DNA from: Streptomyces sp. NBC_00154
Lineage (GTDB): Bacteria; Actinomycetota; Actinomycetes; Streptomycetales; Streptomycetaceae
Direction of reading: 5' to 3'
DNA: 64,000 nt
Assembly (NCBI RefSeq): GCF_026342835.1
Contig: NZ_JAPEMI010000001.1
Location: 4,222,501 to 4,286,500 of the forward strand
Positions within the stretch are counted from its first letter, which is position 1; each line of letters starts with the position of its first letter. This document shows positions 50,722 to 61,036 of this stretch, in pieces. The translations under genes were made by a program, and so were the position numbers. The notes beneath the pieces are model-generated. The model was given only the letters and a program-made list of their open reading frames with translations. It had not been told where the DNA came from and did not search any database.

Positions 50722-51573
50722 TTACGCGTCCTCGGTGGCCGCTTCCGCACGCAGCTGCTCCTCGCTCAGTCCGCGGCGCCAGTAGCCGACGAACGTGATG
50801 CGCCTGCGGTCGAATTGACGCTCCTGCACGAGATGGCGGCGCAGCGTCCGTACGGTCGACGACTCGCCCGCGATCCAGACGTACCCGGTCCCCTCGGGCA
50901 GTTCCGCGGCGCGCACGGCGTCCACGGCGGACGGTGCGCCCTCGTCCCGGACGAGCCAGCTGATCCGGGCGCGGGCCGCGGTGTTGAGCGCCTGGCGGTC
51001 CTCGGTGTGCTGGACCTCCAGCCAGACCCGGGCCCGCATGCCGGCCGGCAGCCACTCCAGGGCCGAGGACGCAGCGGGCAGCGCCGTCTCGTCGGCCCAG
51101 ATCAGCACCCAGTCGGTGTCCTGAGGGGGCCGGAAGCGGACGGCCGTGTTGTCCTCGACGGCCGGTCCGAGCGCCTTGAGGAGATCGCCGGGGGCGGCGC
51201 CGGCGGCCCAGCGGCAGGCCGGGCCGCCGTCCTCGTGCAGCGCGAAGTCGATATCGATTTCGGTCGAACCGTCGGGGTCGCGGCGCTGCGCGCGGACCGT
51301 GTACGAGCGCATGACGGCCCGGACATCCTCGGGCAGGGCCCGCCAGGCGTCGAACCAGTCACCGTTCTCATCGACCGGAACGACTGGTTCCGGCTGGCCG
51401 GGGTGCGGCAGGAACAGCGACAGACTCTGATCCCGGCCCCCGGCGGCGAAGCCGTCGAGTCCCGGCCCGCCGAAGGTGATCCGGAGCATGGACGGCCCCA
51501 GCCGCCTGGTCCGGACGACCGTCAGGCCGAAGAACCGGAAGGGGGCGATGGGGGGAGCGGCGGCGGTCGTCAT
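50722..51573 (-). CDS. Siderophore-interacting protein (ferric-siderophore reductase)
   Basis: This 283-aa SIP-family flavoprotein reduces Fe(III)-siderophores in the cytosol to free the iron. The FAD-binding half contains MRSYTVRAQR (RSYTxR motif) and GPACRWAAGAAPGD. The NAD(P)H half contains WADETALPAASSALEWLP and the family-type GYWRRGLSEEQLR end. AAGGAG lies 9 bp before the ATG. It is transcribed toward the des operon and sits downstream of desE, from which a strong hairpin separates it. Confidence 0.9.
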   Translation of the reverse strand: MTTAAAPPIAPFRFFGLTVVRTRRLGPSMLRITFGGPGLDGFAAGGRDQSLSLFLPHPGQPEPVVPVDENGDWFDAWRALPEDVRAVMRSYTVRAQRRDPDGSTEIDIDFALHEDGGPACRWAAGAAPGDLLKALGPAVEDNTAVRFRPPQDTDWVLIWADETALPAASSALEWLPAGMRARVWLEVQHTEDRQALNTAARARISWLVRDEGAPSAVDAVRAAELPEGTGYVWIAGESSTVRTLRRHLVQERQFDRRRITFVGYWRRGLSEEQLRAEAATEDA

Positions 51574-51616
51574 GCGAGGGCTCCTTCCAGGAACCGGGAA
51601 GCGTCGGTGACGCGGC

Positions 51617-51659
51617 CCGGCCCGGCCCGGCCGGGATCTTCCCGGCCGGGCCGGGCCGG
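51617..51659 (-). terminator. 20-bp perfect GC hairpin after desE
   Basis: Arms 51617-51636 and 51640-51659 are exact inverses over a TCT loop. The stem is built from CCGG/CCCGG repeats. There is no T-run on the minus strand, so it may only reduce read-through from desE into the reductase gene. Confidence 0.6.
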
Positions 51660-51714
51660 TACTGCGTTGCTGCGATGAGCGGTTCCGGAATGGCTCCGGA
51701 GCGCTTCCGGTGCG

Positions 51715-52740
51715 TCAGCCGGCCTTCTTGGCGCCCTCGATGGCCTTCGCGAGGTCCTCAAGGATCGGCGCGCACTTGTCGTACGAGTAGATCGGCTCGG
51801 TGGTACGGGGGATGACCTGACCGGCCTTCACGGCGGGCAGCTGGGCCCAGGTCGGCTTGGACGTCAGGGCGTCGGGCTGCAGGGCCGAGGAGCGGTTGTC
51901 CATCATGATGATGTCGGCGTCGTACTTGTCGACGTTCTCCCAGCTCAGCTCCTCGAAGAAGCCCGCGGCGTTGACCTTCGGCTCGACGAACTTCACGCCC
52001 AGTTCCTGGAAGTACAGGGTGTCCGCGGACGTCTTGGCGAGCGAGACGTAGAAGAGGTCCTGGCTGGCCGAGCCGATCACGACCTTGATGTTCGGCTTGG
52101 ACTTGGCGGCGGCGCGCAGCCGGGCCGCGGCCTTCTCGAAGCGGGCCTTGGCTGCGGTGATCTTGGCGGCCTTGACGTCGGCGCCCAGGGACGCGGCGAG
52201 GTCCTCGTGGCGCTGGATGGCCTTGGGGATGGTGGTCTGGGCGGCCCACAGGGCGACGCTCGGGGCCAGCTTGAGGATCTTGTCCTTGGACTCGTCCGGC
52301 ACGTACCAGAGGGCGTCCTTCTCCCACATGGCGGTGACGAGCAGCTCCGGGCCGAGCGCCGCGTACTTCTCGACGTTGAATTCGCCCCAGACGTTGCCGA
52401 GGATCTCGACCTTGCTGATGTCGAGGTCGCCGGCCTGCACATCGGCCTTGCCGTCCTTGGTCTTCGTCGGGCCGAAGACGCCCTTGACCTCGATGCCGTA
52501 GTCGTGGAGTGCGGCGGCGACACCGGTGAAGGCGACGATGTTCTTCGGAGTCGACTTGGCCTTCGCGGTCAGACCGCGGTCGTCCTTGAACGTCCACGGG
52601 CCGGACTTCTCGGAGCTCGAACCCGAGCCGGAGCCTTTCTTTTCGTCGCCGCAGGCTGCGAGCACGGCGCCGAGACCGACGGCGCCGCCGGCGGCCAGGA
52701 GGCCGCGACGGGAGAGGGAGGTGGTCCGGACCTTGGGCAT
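51715..52740 (-). CDS. desE: Ferrioxamine-binding lipoprotein
   Basis: This 341-aa siderophore-binding protein of the FhuD/BtuF type captures ferrioxamine outside the cell. A Tat motif (SRRGLL) and a lipobox (VLAAC, Cys about residue 30) start the chain, then a Lys/Ser/Gly tether. The binding domain has the PKNIVAFTGVAAALHDYGI start and a YDADIIMMDNR strand. The iron box just upstream gives it its own iron control. No permease or ATPase gene is adjacent in the window. Confidence 0.92.
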   Translation of the reverse strand: MPKVRTTSLSRRGLLAAGGAVGLGAVLAACGDEKKGSGSGSSSEKSGPWTFKDDRGLTAKAKSTPKNIVAFTGVAAALHDYGIEVKGVFGPTKTKDGKADVQAGDLDISKVEILGNVWGEFNVEKYAALGPELLVTAMWEKDALWYVPDESKDKILKLAPSVALWAAQTTIPKAIQRHEDLAASLGADVKAAKITAAKARFEKAAARLRAAAKSKPNIKVVIGSASQDLFYVSLAKTSADTLYFQELGVKFVEPKVNAAGFFEELSWENVDKYDADIIMMDNRSSALQPDALTSKPTWAQLPAVKAGQVIPRTTEPIYSYDKCAPILEDLAKAIEGAKKAG

Positions 52741-52792
52741 GGGTGTGTCTGCTTTCGTACGCGCCGGTGGGCGCCCGCTGACGAGTTCGAAG

Positions 52793-52811
52793 ATAGGTTA
52801 GCCTAACCTCA
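52793..52811. promoter_or_regulatory. DmdR1/IdeR iron box upstream of desE
   Basis: ATAGGTTAGCCTAACCTCA contains an almost perfect 15-bp palindrome (AGGTTAGCCTAACCT) and matches the iron-box consensus. It lies 53 bp before the desE ATG. Confidence 0.88.
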
Positions 52812-52853
52812 GCAACTGTCCAGAGGTGCCCTGCCCATGGGCCGCCGGCCCGG

Positions 52854-53213
52854 CTACCAGACGAGAACTCCGCCACCCACGTCCTGGGCCCGCCGGGCCG
52901 CCGCGGTGATGTTGGCCAGGCGCTCGGCCACATAGCCTTCGCGGTAGCCGCAGTGCGCGTCGAGTGCCGCCGCGTACCGGCGCAGCAGCGCGCACTCGTC
53001 GAGGAACTCCTCGATGTCCTCCGGCTCGACGTACAGGTCGCAGGACGCGAGCTCGGGCAGGAACCGGGCCCCTAGCGCCCGGACCCGCTCCGACCCCCAC
53101 AGATCGGTCCGGCAGCTCTCGAACCCGGCCATGACGCTGCCGTCCGGGGGATCGTCGAGAAGGTGCGGCCTGCCGCTCCTGCCCCGCACGAAGGTGTGTA
53201 CCAGGAGCGTCAT
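52854..53213 (-). CDS. Small hypothetical protein upstream of desE
   Basis: This 119-aa protein is of no recognised family (HTFVRGRSGRPHLLDDPP, FLPELASCDLYVEPEDIEEF, HCGYREGYVAERL). It looks globular and cytosolic. GGAGGG lies about 8-10 bp before the ATG at 53213, and the start overlaps the stop of the acetyltransferase gene (ATGA), so the two are co-translated. The next gene downstream is desE, but with its own iron box, so a role in iron uptake is not implied. Confidence 0.7.
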   Translation of the reverse strand: MTLLVHTFVRGRSGRPHLLDDPPDGSVMAGFESCRTDLWGSERVRALGARFLPELASCDLYVEPEDIEEFLDECALLRRYAAALDAHCGYREGYVAERLANITAAARRAQDVGGGVLVW

Positions 53214-53851
53214 CCGCCGAAGTCCCTCCGGCACTCGTCGAGTCCCTCGATCCGCACGTCGACGGTCCGGTACTCCGCCCAGCGGTCGCGGTCGATCCGC
53301 AGCCGCTGCAGGGTCACGGGAGCGCCCCGCAGGGCGGCCACCTCGAGCCCGTCCGGCAGATAGCCGAGCCGACGCGAGACGCCCAGCGAACGCGGGTTGT
53401 CGAGCATCGCCGACGAGGTCGCGGTCCGGGCGCCGAGACCGGCGAACGCCAGATGCAGCACGGCGGCCCGCATCTCGGTGCCTATGCCCTGCCCCTGGTA
53501 CGCCAGCCCCAGCCACGAACCGGTATTGACCTCACCGGTCACCGCGAAGTCGGTCGCCCCCAGGTCCTGCCGGCCGACCACCTTGCCCTCGTGCAGCACG
53601 GCGAGGCTCAGCACCCAGTTCCGCACCGACCAGTTGGCGACGGTGCCCAGCACGTGCTGGTACACGCCCCGGCCGCGCTCGGCGGGCGGGCTGTCGGTCC
53701 AGGGGACGGTGAACGGCATGCTGTCCGCAGCGTGCACCCCGTCGGCGGCGACCGTCGAGAGGTCGTCGAGCAACTCCAGGTCCGGAAGTCGAAGTTCCAG
53801 GCGGGGCGTGCGGATGCGGAGCCCGTAGAGGGGCCAGTGACGACGGTCCAT
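53210..53851 (-). CDS. GNAT-family N-acetyltransferase
   Basis: This 213-aa RimJ/RimL-like acetyltransferase starts at the ATG 53851 with MDRRHWPLYGLRIRTPRLEL, a common form in this family; the frame upstream to 54034 is a non-family extension. The acetyl-CoA loop is YQGQGIGTEMRAAVL (Q/RxxGxG/A), then SSAMLDNPRSLGVSRRLGY. The target is unknown. It is coupled to the small hypothetical gene that follows. Confidence 0.8.
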   Translation of the reverse strand: MDRRHWPLYGLRIRTPRLELRLPDLELLDDLSTVAADGVHAADSMPFTVPWTDSPPAERGRGVYQHVLGTVANWSVRNWVLSLAVLHEGKVVGRQDLGATDFAVTGEVNTGSWLGLAYQGQGIGTEMRAAVLHLAFAGLGARTATSSAMLDNPRSLGVSRRLGYLPDGLEVAALRGAPVTLQRLRIDRDRWAEYRTVDVRIEGLDECRRDFGG

Positions 53852-53943
53852 GAACAGACTCTGCCGGGGCGGCCCCGGCCCTGTCGAACGAATTGCCCGC
53901 CGGCAGGAATCCGGCAGCCGCCCCCGGGGGCCCCGGACACGCC

Positions 53944-55104
53944 TCAGGCCGGCAGCCCCAGCTCCCGCGCGATCAGCATCCGCTGCACCTCGCTCGTTCC
54001 CTCGCCGATCTCCAGGATCTTGGAGTCGCGCCACATCCGTGCCACCGGGTACTCGTTCATGAAGCCGTAGCCGCCGTGGATCTGCGTCGCCTCGCGCGCG
54101 TTGTCCACCGCCACCGTCGACGAGTACAGCTTGGCGAGCGCCGCCTCCTTCTTGAACGGTTCGCCGTGCACGAGCCTCGACGCCGCGTCCCGCCAGCCGA
54201 TCCGGGCCATGTGCGCCCGCATCTCCATGTCCGCGAGCTTGAACTGGATGGCCTGGTTGGCGCCGATCGGCCGGCCGAACGCGTGCCGCTCCTTGGCGTA
54301 CTTCACCGACTCGTCCACACAGCCCTGCGCCAGACCCGTGGACAGCGCGGAGATCGCGATGCGCCCCTCGTCCAGGATCCGCAGGAACTGCGCGTACCCG
54401 CGGCCCTCCTCACCCAGCAGGTTCGCCGCCGGGACCCGCACGTCGGCGAAGGACAGCTCGCGCGTGTCCGAGGCGTTCCAGCCGACCTTGGAGTACGGGG
54501 CGGCGACCGTGAAGCCCGGGGTGCCGGACGGCACGATGATCGACGAGATGAGCGGGGCGCCGTTCTCCTTGCGGCCGGTCACCGCCGTGACCGTGACCAG
54601 TGCGGTGATGTCCGTACCGGAGTTGGTGATGAAGCACTTGGAGCCGTTGATCACCCACTCGTCCCCGTCGAGCACGGCCGTCGTCCGGGTGCCGCCCGCG
54701 TCGGACCCGCAGTCCGGCTCGGTCAGCCCGAACGCGCCGAGCGCCTCGCCCGAGCAGAGCCTGGGCAGCCACTGCTGCTTCTGCTCCTCCGTACCGAAGT
54801 GGTAGACCGGCATCGCGCCGAGCGAGACCCCGGCCTCCAGGGTGATCGCCACGGACGAGTCGACCCGGGCCAGCTCCTCCAGGGCGATCCCGAGGGCGAG
54901 ATAGTCGCCGCCCATGCCGCCGTACTCCTCCGGGAACGGCAGCCCGAACAGGCCCATCCGTCCCATCTCACGCGCGATCTCGTACGGGAACTCATGGCGC
55001 TCGTAGAAGTCGCCGATCTTCGGGGCGACCACGTCGTGCGCGAACTCCTCGACGGTGCGGCGCAGTTCCTCGTGCTCGGCGGTCAGCCGGTGGTCCAGGG
55101 GCAT
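53944..55104 (-). CDS. acdH: Acyl-CoA dehydrogenase (isovaleryl-type)
   Basis: This 386-aa FAD enzyme oxidises a short-chain acyl-CoA. Signatures: GAFGLTEPDCGSDAGG and the C-terminal QIHGGYGFMNEYPVARMWRDSKILEIGEGT. Neighbouring genes for methylcrotonyl-CoA carboxylase subunits and HMG-CoA lyase suggest it acts on isovaleryl-CoA in leucine breakdown (inference). The ATG at 55104 has AAGGAG about 12 bp upstream. It starts 8 bp after the lyase stop. Confidence 0.9.
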   Translation of the reverse strand: MPLDHRLTAEHEELRRTVEEFAHDVVAPKIGDFYERHEFPYEIAREMGRMGLFGLPFPEEYGGMGGDYLALGIALEELARVDSSVAITLEAGVSLGAMPVYHFGTEEQKQQWLPRLCSGEALGAFGLTEPDCGSDAGGTRTTAVLDGDEWVINGSKCFITNSGTDITALVTVTAVTGRKENGAPLISSIIVPSGTPGFTVAAPYSKVGWNASDTRELSFADVRVPAANLLGEEGRGYAQFLRILDEGRIAISALSTGLAQGCVDESVKYAKERHAFGRPIGANQAIQFKLADMEMRAHMARIGWRDAASRLVHGEPFKKEAALAKLYSSTVAVDNAREATQIHGGYGFMNEYPVARMWRDSKILEIGEGTSEVQRMLIARELGLPA

Positions 55105-55112
55105 GGCGGGGG

Positions 55113-56057
55113 TCACTCCTTGTGGGAGAGGGCTCGGACGGTACGGGACGGGCTCGGTCGGCCCAGTTGTTCGGCGAGCCACACGCTGGTGGCGGTGAGC
55201 GCGTCGAGGTCGACCCCGGTTTCGATGCCGAGGCCGTGGAGCATCCACACGAGGTCTTCGGTGGCGAGATTTCCGGTGGCGCTCTTCGCGTACGGGCAGC
55301 CGCCGAGGCCGCCCGCGGAGGCGTCCACGGTGGTCACTCCGTGCTGGAGCGCGGCGAGGGTGTTGGCGAGGGCCTGGCCGTACGTGTCGTGGAAGTGCAC
55401 TCCGATGCTGTTGGTGTGCACGCCCTCCTCGTTCAGCTCGGAGAGCAGGTCCTGCACATGGCCGGGGGTGGCGACGCCGATGGTGTCGCCGAGGGAGAGC
55501 TCGTCGCAGCCGAGGTCCATCAGCGCCTTGGCGACCCGGACGACCTGGTGGACGGGGACGGGCCCCTCCCACGGGTCGCCGAAGCACATCGACAGATAGC
55601 CGCGGACATGCACCTTGTCAGCCTTGGCGCGGGCGACGACCGGCTCGAACATGGCGAGTGACTCGTCGACCGTGCGGTTGAGATTGCGGGCGGCGAACGA
55701 CTCGGTTGCCGAGCCGAAGACGGCGATCCGGCGGGCGCCGAGTGCGACGGCCCGGTCGAGCCCGCGCTCGTTCGGTACGAGTACCGGGAGTGCGACCCCC
55801 TCGATGTCACCGAGACGGGGGAACAGGTCCTCCGCATCGGCGAGTTGGGGCACCCACTTGGGGTGGACGAAGCTGGTCGCCTCGATGGTGGTCAGGCCGG
55901 CCGCGGCGAGGCGGTGGATGAACTCCGCCTTCACCTCGGTGGGTACGACAGCCTTCTCGTTCTGCAGTCCGTCGCGGGCGCCGACCTCATGGATGCGCAC
56001 CCGGGCGGGCAGATCCGGTGCGGGCACCGTCATGGGCAGGGTGCGGGCGGTGGTCAT
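55113..56057 (-). CDS. hmgL: Hydroxymethylglutaryl-CoA lyase
   Basis: This 314-aa TIM-barrel lyase splits HMG-CoA to acetyl-CoA and acetoacetate, the end of leucine catabolism. VGARDGLQNE carries the metal-binding Asp. TTIEATSFVHPKWVPQLAD, the His pair near GVHFHDTYGQALAN and the Cys-containing GGLGGCPYAKSATGN loop are all present. It overlaps the end of accA1 by 4 bp (ATGA). Confidence 0.93.
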   Translation of the reverse strand: MTTARTLPMTVPAPDLPARVRIHEVGARDGLQNEKAVVPTEVKAEFIHRLAAAGLTTIEATSFVHPKWVPQLADAEDLFPRLGDIEGVALPVLVPNERGLDRAVALGARRIAVFGSATESFAARNLNRTVDESLAMFEPVVARAKADKVHVRGYLSMCFGDPWEGPVPVHQVVRVAKALMDLGCDELSLGDTIGVATPGHVQDLLSELNEEGVHTNSIGVHFHDTYGQALANTLAALQHGVTTVDASAGGLGGCPYAKSATGNLATEDLVWMLHGLGIETGVDLDALTATSVWLAEQLGRPSPSRTVRALSHKE

Positions 56058-58147
56058 GCGTCCTCCCCGGGTTCGGCCGCGGGCGCCACCACGGCCAGTA
56101 CCTGGTCCATGGCCACGGTGGAACCGGCCGTGACGTCGAGCTCGGTGACGGTTCCGGCGTGCGGGGCGGAGATGACGTGTTCCATCTTCATCGCCTCCAC
56201 GACGAGGAGGCTCTGCCCGGCGACGACCTCGTCCCCGACGGCCACCTTCACGACGGTGACGGTGCCGGGCATGGGTGCGGCGAGCGTGTCGACGCCGGAG
56301 CGGCCCGCTCCGGTGAGCGACGCCTCGACGGGATCGTGGTCCTGGACGTGCCAGGTGTCGCCGTCGCGGCCCAGCCAGGTCCCCTCCGGGGAGGCGGCGT
56401 GGGTGAACGTGTGGGTGGCACCGGCGAGTTCGAGGACGATGCGGTGCGGCGACAGCTCGATCACTCTGGCCGTTTCCCTGCCGCCGGGCAGCGGAGCCAG
56501 CGGGCCGCAGGTGCCGGTCGGGGGCTCCGGCGGCTGCGCGCCCTCCCCGACATGGCCGAACGTCAGCTCGGTGCCCGCCGGGCAGGCGCGCAGTGAGACC
56601 TGCACCGGGTCATGGCCCGGCAGCCGGAAGTCGCGCACGGTCCGGGCCGGGGTGCCGCCCAGCCGCCAGCCGCTCGCCACCGAGAACGGGTCCACCCAGC
56701 CGGAGGCGTCCACGGGGGAGGCGGTCACCGGGGAGGACTGCCGCAGCAACGCCGCTGCCGCGTACACCTCCTCCGGAACCCCGTCCGTCACCAGCCCGTC
56801 CACCTCGCGCTCCACCAGTCCGGTGTCCAGCTCGCCCGCCACCACCTGCGGGTGGGCGAGCAGCCTGCGCAGGAACCCGGCGTTCGTCGGAACGCCCAGG
56901 ATCACCAGCTCCGACAGGGCCGCGCGCAGCCGCCGCAGCGCCGTCTCGCGGTCCGGACCGTGGACGATGACCTTCGACAGCATCGGGTCGTACAGACTGC
57001 CGACCTCGACCCCCTCGCTGAGCCCCGAGTCGGTCCGTACGCCGGGTCCGTTCGGCTCGCGGAGGGAGAGCACCGTACCGCCGGAGGGCAGAAAGCCGCG
57101 GGCCGGGTCCTCGGCGCAGATCCGGGCCTCGATCGCATGCCCGGTGAGCGTGATGTCCGTCTGGCTGTAGGGGAGTTGCTCGCCGGAGGCGATCCGCAGC
57201 TGCCACTCCACCAGGTCCAGCCCCGTGATCAGCTCGGTCACCGGGTGCTCGACCTGGAGGCGGGTGTTCATCTCCATGAAGTAGTACGAGGCCGGGTCGT
57301 TGCCCGGGACGATGAACTCCACCGTGCCCGCGCCCACATACCCGCAGGAGCGGGCCGCCTGGACGGCCGCCTCGCCCATCGCCGTCCGAGTCTCCTCGTC
57401 GAGCAGGACGGACGGCGCCTCCTCGATGATCTTCTGGTGGCGGCGCTGCAGCGAACACTCGCGCTCGCCGAGGTGCACCACATTCCCGTGCTCGTCGGCC
57501 AGGACCTGGATCTCGATGTGACGCGGCCGGTCGATCCACCGCTCCACGAGCAGGGTGTCGTCCCCGAACGAGCCACGGGCCTCGCGGCGGGCGGCCGCGA
57601 TCTCGTCGGCCAGCAGCGCCTCGTCACGCACCAGCCGCATGCCCTTGCCGCCGCCGCCTGCGGACGGCTTCAGCAGCACCGGCATCCCGATCCCGCGCGC
57701 CGCGTCCGCCAACTGGGCGTCGCTGAGCCCGCTCCCGGACGACCCGGGCACGACCGGAACCCCGGCCGCGGCCACCGTCTCCTTGGCCCGGATCTTGTCG
57801 CCCATCAGCGAGATCGCCGACGCGGGCGGCCCGATGAAGACAAGCCCCGCGTTCGCGCAGGCCTGCGCGAACCCGGCGTTCTCGGCGAGGAAACCGTACC
57901 CGGGGTGAACGGCCTGCGCGCCGGTGCGGCGGGCCGCCTCCAGCAGCGCGGGCACGTTCAGATAGCTCGCGGAGGCGGGTGCGGGACCGATCCGTACCGC
58001 CGTATCGGCCTCCCGTACATGCCGGGCGTCGGCGTCCGCGTCGCTGAAGACGGCAACGGACCGCACACCCATGTCGCGCAGGGTCCGGATGACCCGGACC
58101 GCGATCTCGCCGCGGTTGGCGACAAGAACGGTGTCGAACATCGTCAT
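56054..58147 (-). CDS. accA1: Acyl-CoA carboxylase alpha chain (biotin carboxylase + BCCP)
   Basis: This 697-aa biotin-dependent subunit has a biotin carboxylase domain (1-~450; VLVANRGEIAVRVIRT, KPSAGGGGKGMRLV as the ATP loop, FMEMNTRLQVEHPVTE) and a C-terminal biotinyl domain with VEAMKMEHV (biotin on the Lys). It pairs with the carboxyltransferase just upstream, probably as methylcrotonyl-CoA carboxylase. The ATG at 58147 (GAGGGA 5 bp upstream) is chosen over a GTG at 58159. The gene follows accD1 by 8 bp. Confidence 0.9.
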   Translation of the reverse strand: MTMFDTVLVANRGEIAVRVIRTLRDMGVRSVAVFSDADADARHVREADTAVRIGPAPASASYLNVPALLEAARRTGAQAVHPGYGFLAENAGFAQACANAGLVFIGPPASAISLMGDKIRAKETVAAAGVPVVPGSSGSGLSDAQLADAARGIGMPVLLKPSAGGGGKGMRLVRDEALLADEIAAARREARGSFGDDTLLVERWIDRPRHIEIQVLADEHGNVVHLGERECSLQRRHQKIIEEAPSVLLDEETRTAMGEAAVQAARSCGYVGAGTVEFIVPGNDPASYYFMEMNTRLQVEHPVTELITGLDLVEWQLRIASGEQLPYSQTDITLTGHAIEARICAEDPARGFLPSGGTVLSLREPNGPGVRTDSGLSEGVEVGSLYDPMLSKVIVHGPDRETALRRLRAALSELVILGVPTNAGFLRRLLAHPQVVAGELDTGLVEREVDGLVTDGVPEEVYAAAALLRQSSPVTASPVDASGWVDPFSVASGWRLGGTPARTVRDFRLPGHDPVQVSLRACPAGTELTFGHVGEGAQPPEPPTGTCGPLAPLPGGRETARVIELSPHRIVLELAGATHTFTHAASPEGTWLGRDGDTWHVQDHDPVEASLTGAGRSGVDTLAAPMPGTVTVVKVAVGDEVVAGQSLLVVEAMKMEHVISAPHAGTVTELDVTAGSTVAMDQVLAVVAPAAEPGEDA

Positions 58148-58155
58148 CTGTTCCC

Positions 58156-59763
<1,608 letters not shown>

Positions 59764-59805
59764 CCGTCGAGCCCCCTTGCCCGGTCGGCCGGTCCGGCCG
59801 ACTCG

Positions 59806-59850
59806 GTTAATGAGCGTTAACACGTTTCCTTCAGGTTAACGCTCGCTAAC
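59806..59850. promoter_or_regulatory. Two TetR-type operators between accD1 and its regulator
   Basis: GTTAATGAGCGTTAAC (59806-59821) and GTTAACGCTCGCTAAC (59835-59850) are each near-palindromic and inversely related, 29 bp apart. They lie 43 bp from the accD1 start and 23 bp from the TetR start, overlapping the -35 of the latter. Confidence 0.7.
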
Positions 59851-59872
59851 CCGACTGTCTAGAATCGAATCC

Positions 59873-60481
59873 ATGACCACCAGGACGGACGCCCCGACAC
59901 GCCGAGAGCAGATCCTCAAGGAGGCTGCCCGCCTCTTCGCCGAGCGCGGCTTCCACGGCGTGGGCGTCGACGAAATAGGCGCCGCCGTGGGGATCAGCGG
60001 CCCCGGCCTCTACCGCCACTTCCCCGGCAAGGACGCGATGCTCGCCGAACTCCTGGTCGGCATCAGCGAGCGCCTCCTGGCCGGCGGACAGCTGCGGGTC
60101 ACCGAGGACGCGACCTCCGGCGACGGCTCCCCGGAGGCGCTGCTGGACGCGCTCATCGAGGGCCACATCGACTTCGCCCTCGACGACCGCCCCCTGATCA
60201 CCCTGCACGACCGCGAGCTGGACCGCCTCCGGGACACCGACCGCAAGCGGGTGCGCCGGCTCCAGCGGCAGTACGTGGAACTGTGGGTCGAAGTGGTCCG
60301 CGCCCGCTACCCCCTCCTGCCCGAGACCGAGGCCCGCGCCACCGTCCACGCGGTCTTCGGCCTGCTCAACTCGACCCCCCACCTGGGCCGCCCCGGCGCC
60401 CTCCCAGGTCGCACGGCGACGGCGGCACTGCTGCACCGGCTGGCGCGGGGGGCGTTCGAGGCGGCGGGCGAGCAGGCGTAA
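59873..60481 (+). CDS. TetR-family regulator of the acc/leucine operon
   Basis: This 202-aa repressor has a helix-turn-helix at ~10-55 (ILKEAARLFAERGFHGVGVDEIG, then GPGLYRHFPGKDAML) and a TetR_C ligand domain. The divergent position and the operator pair suggest it controls accD1-accA1-hmgL-acdH and itself, sensing an acyl-CoA. No SD precedes the ATG at 59873. TAGAAT (59860-59865) lies 7 bp upstream with TTAACG 18 bp before it, so the message is probably leaderless. Confidence 0.85.
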   Translation: MTTRTDAPTRREQILKEAARLFAERGFHGVGVDEIGAAVGISGPGLYRHFPGKDAMLAELLVGISERLLAGGQLRVTEDATSGDGSPEALLDALIEGHIDFALDDRPLITLHDRELDRLRDTDRKRVRRLQRQYVELWVEVVRARYPLLPETEARATVHAVFGLLNSTPHLGRPGALPGRTATAALLHRLARGAFEAAGEQA

Positions 60482-60522
60482 GGCACGCCGACTCCTGCGG
60501 ACCTGCCGCTAATCTCTGCTGC

Positions 60523-60876
60523 ATGGGTGAGCTCCTGCCGTTCCTCGTGGTCACCGGCGCGCTCGCCGCGATCATGGGCTTTTTCGCCTGGCTGGCATCC
60601 CTCGTCCGCCGCCGCGGTCTTGCCGGCGGAGCTGTCCGCGCCGCCATGGCCTCTTACGACGAGGCTTTCCGTGTGACCGCCCACGACGCGCACTACGAGA
60701 TTCAGGCGCAGGCAGAACGCAAGGTGCCGGTGGCGTTGCCCGGCGATCCGTGGCGGCCGGTCCGTGGCGAGGCCGGACCGCAGGGTGAGGGCGGGCGAGG
60801 CCCTCTGCAGCGGCGTCCTCGCCGACGTCGGCGAGGTCTTCGCGGACGGGTGACCAGGTCCAGGCGTGATCGCTGA
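60523..60876 (+). CDS. Small membrane protein, conserved hypothetical
   Basis: This 117-aa protein has one N-terminal hydrophobic helix (LPFLVVTGALAAIMGFFAWL, residues ~5-24), a basic RRRGLAGGAVR stop-transfer and a conserved block MASYDEAFRVTAHDAHYEI. The C-terminal ~35 residues are Arg/Gly-rich, which could reflect a shifted frame, although related proteins also end basic. No clear SD. The function is unknown. A strong hairpin follows at 60943. Confidence 0.6.
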   Translation: MGELLPFLVVTGALAAIMGFFAWLASLVRRRGLAGGAVRAAMASYDEAFRVTAHDAHYEIQAQAERKVPVALPGDPWRPVRGEAGPQGEGGRGPLQRRPRRRRRGLRGRVTRSRRDR

Positions 60877-60942
60877 CAGTTCCGCCCCGGCTGTCCTCTC
60901 CCTACGGTCCCGCCGAAGCGCAATGACATCGGAGAAGCACGG

Positions 60943-60981
60943 ACACGTGGGCCCTCCCGAGGTTCGGGAGGGCCCACGTGT
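60943..60981 (+). terminator. 18-bp perfect hairpin
   Basis: ACACGTGGGCCCTCCCGA (60943-60960) and its exact inverse (60964-60981) close over GGT. It lies 66 bp after the small membrane protein gene and 55 bp before the next start. The T-run is absent (CGTTGG follows). Confidence 0.6.
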
Positions 60982-61036
60982 CGTTGGACGCCGACGGACG
61001 GCGACGTCCGAGCCGACGTATCACCAGCATCGCCGC

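Noticed and set aside
60523..60876. Frameshift in the small membrane protein gene (Arg/Gly-rich end)
   Set aside because: Related proteins, as I recall them, also end in a basic low-complexity tail, so a frameshift cannot be supported from the sequence alone.
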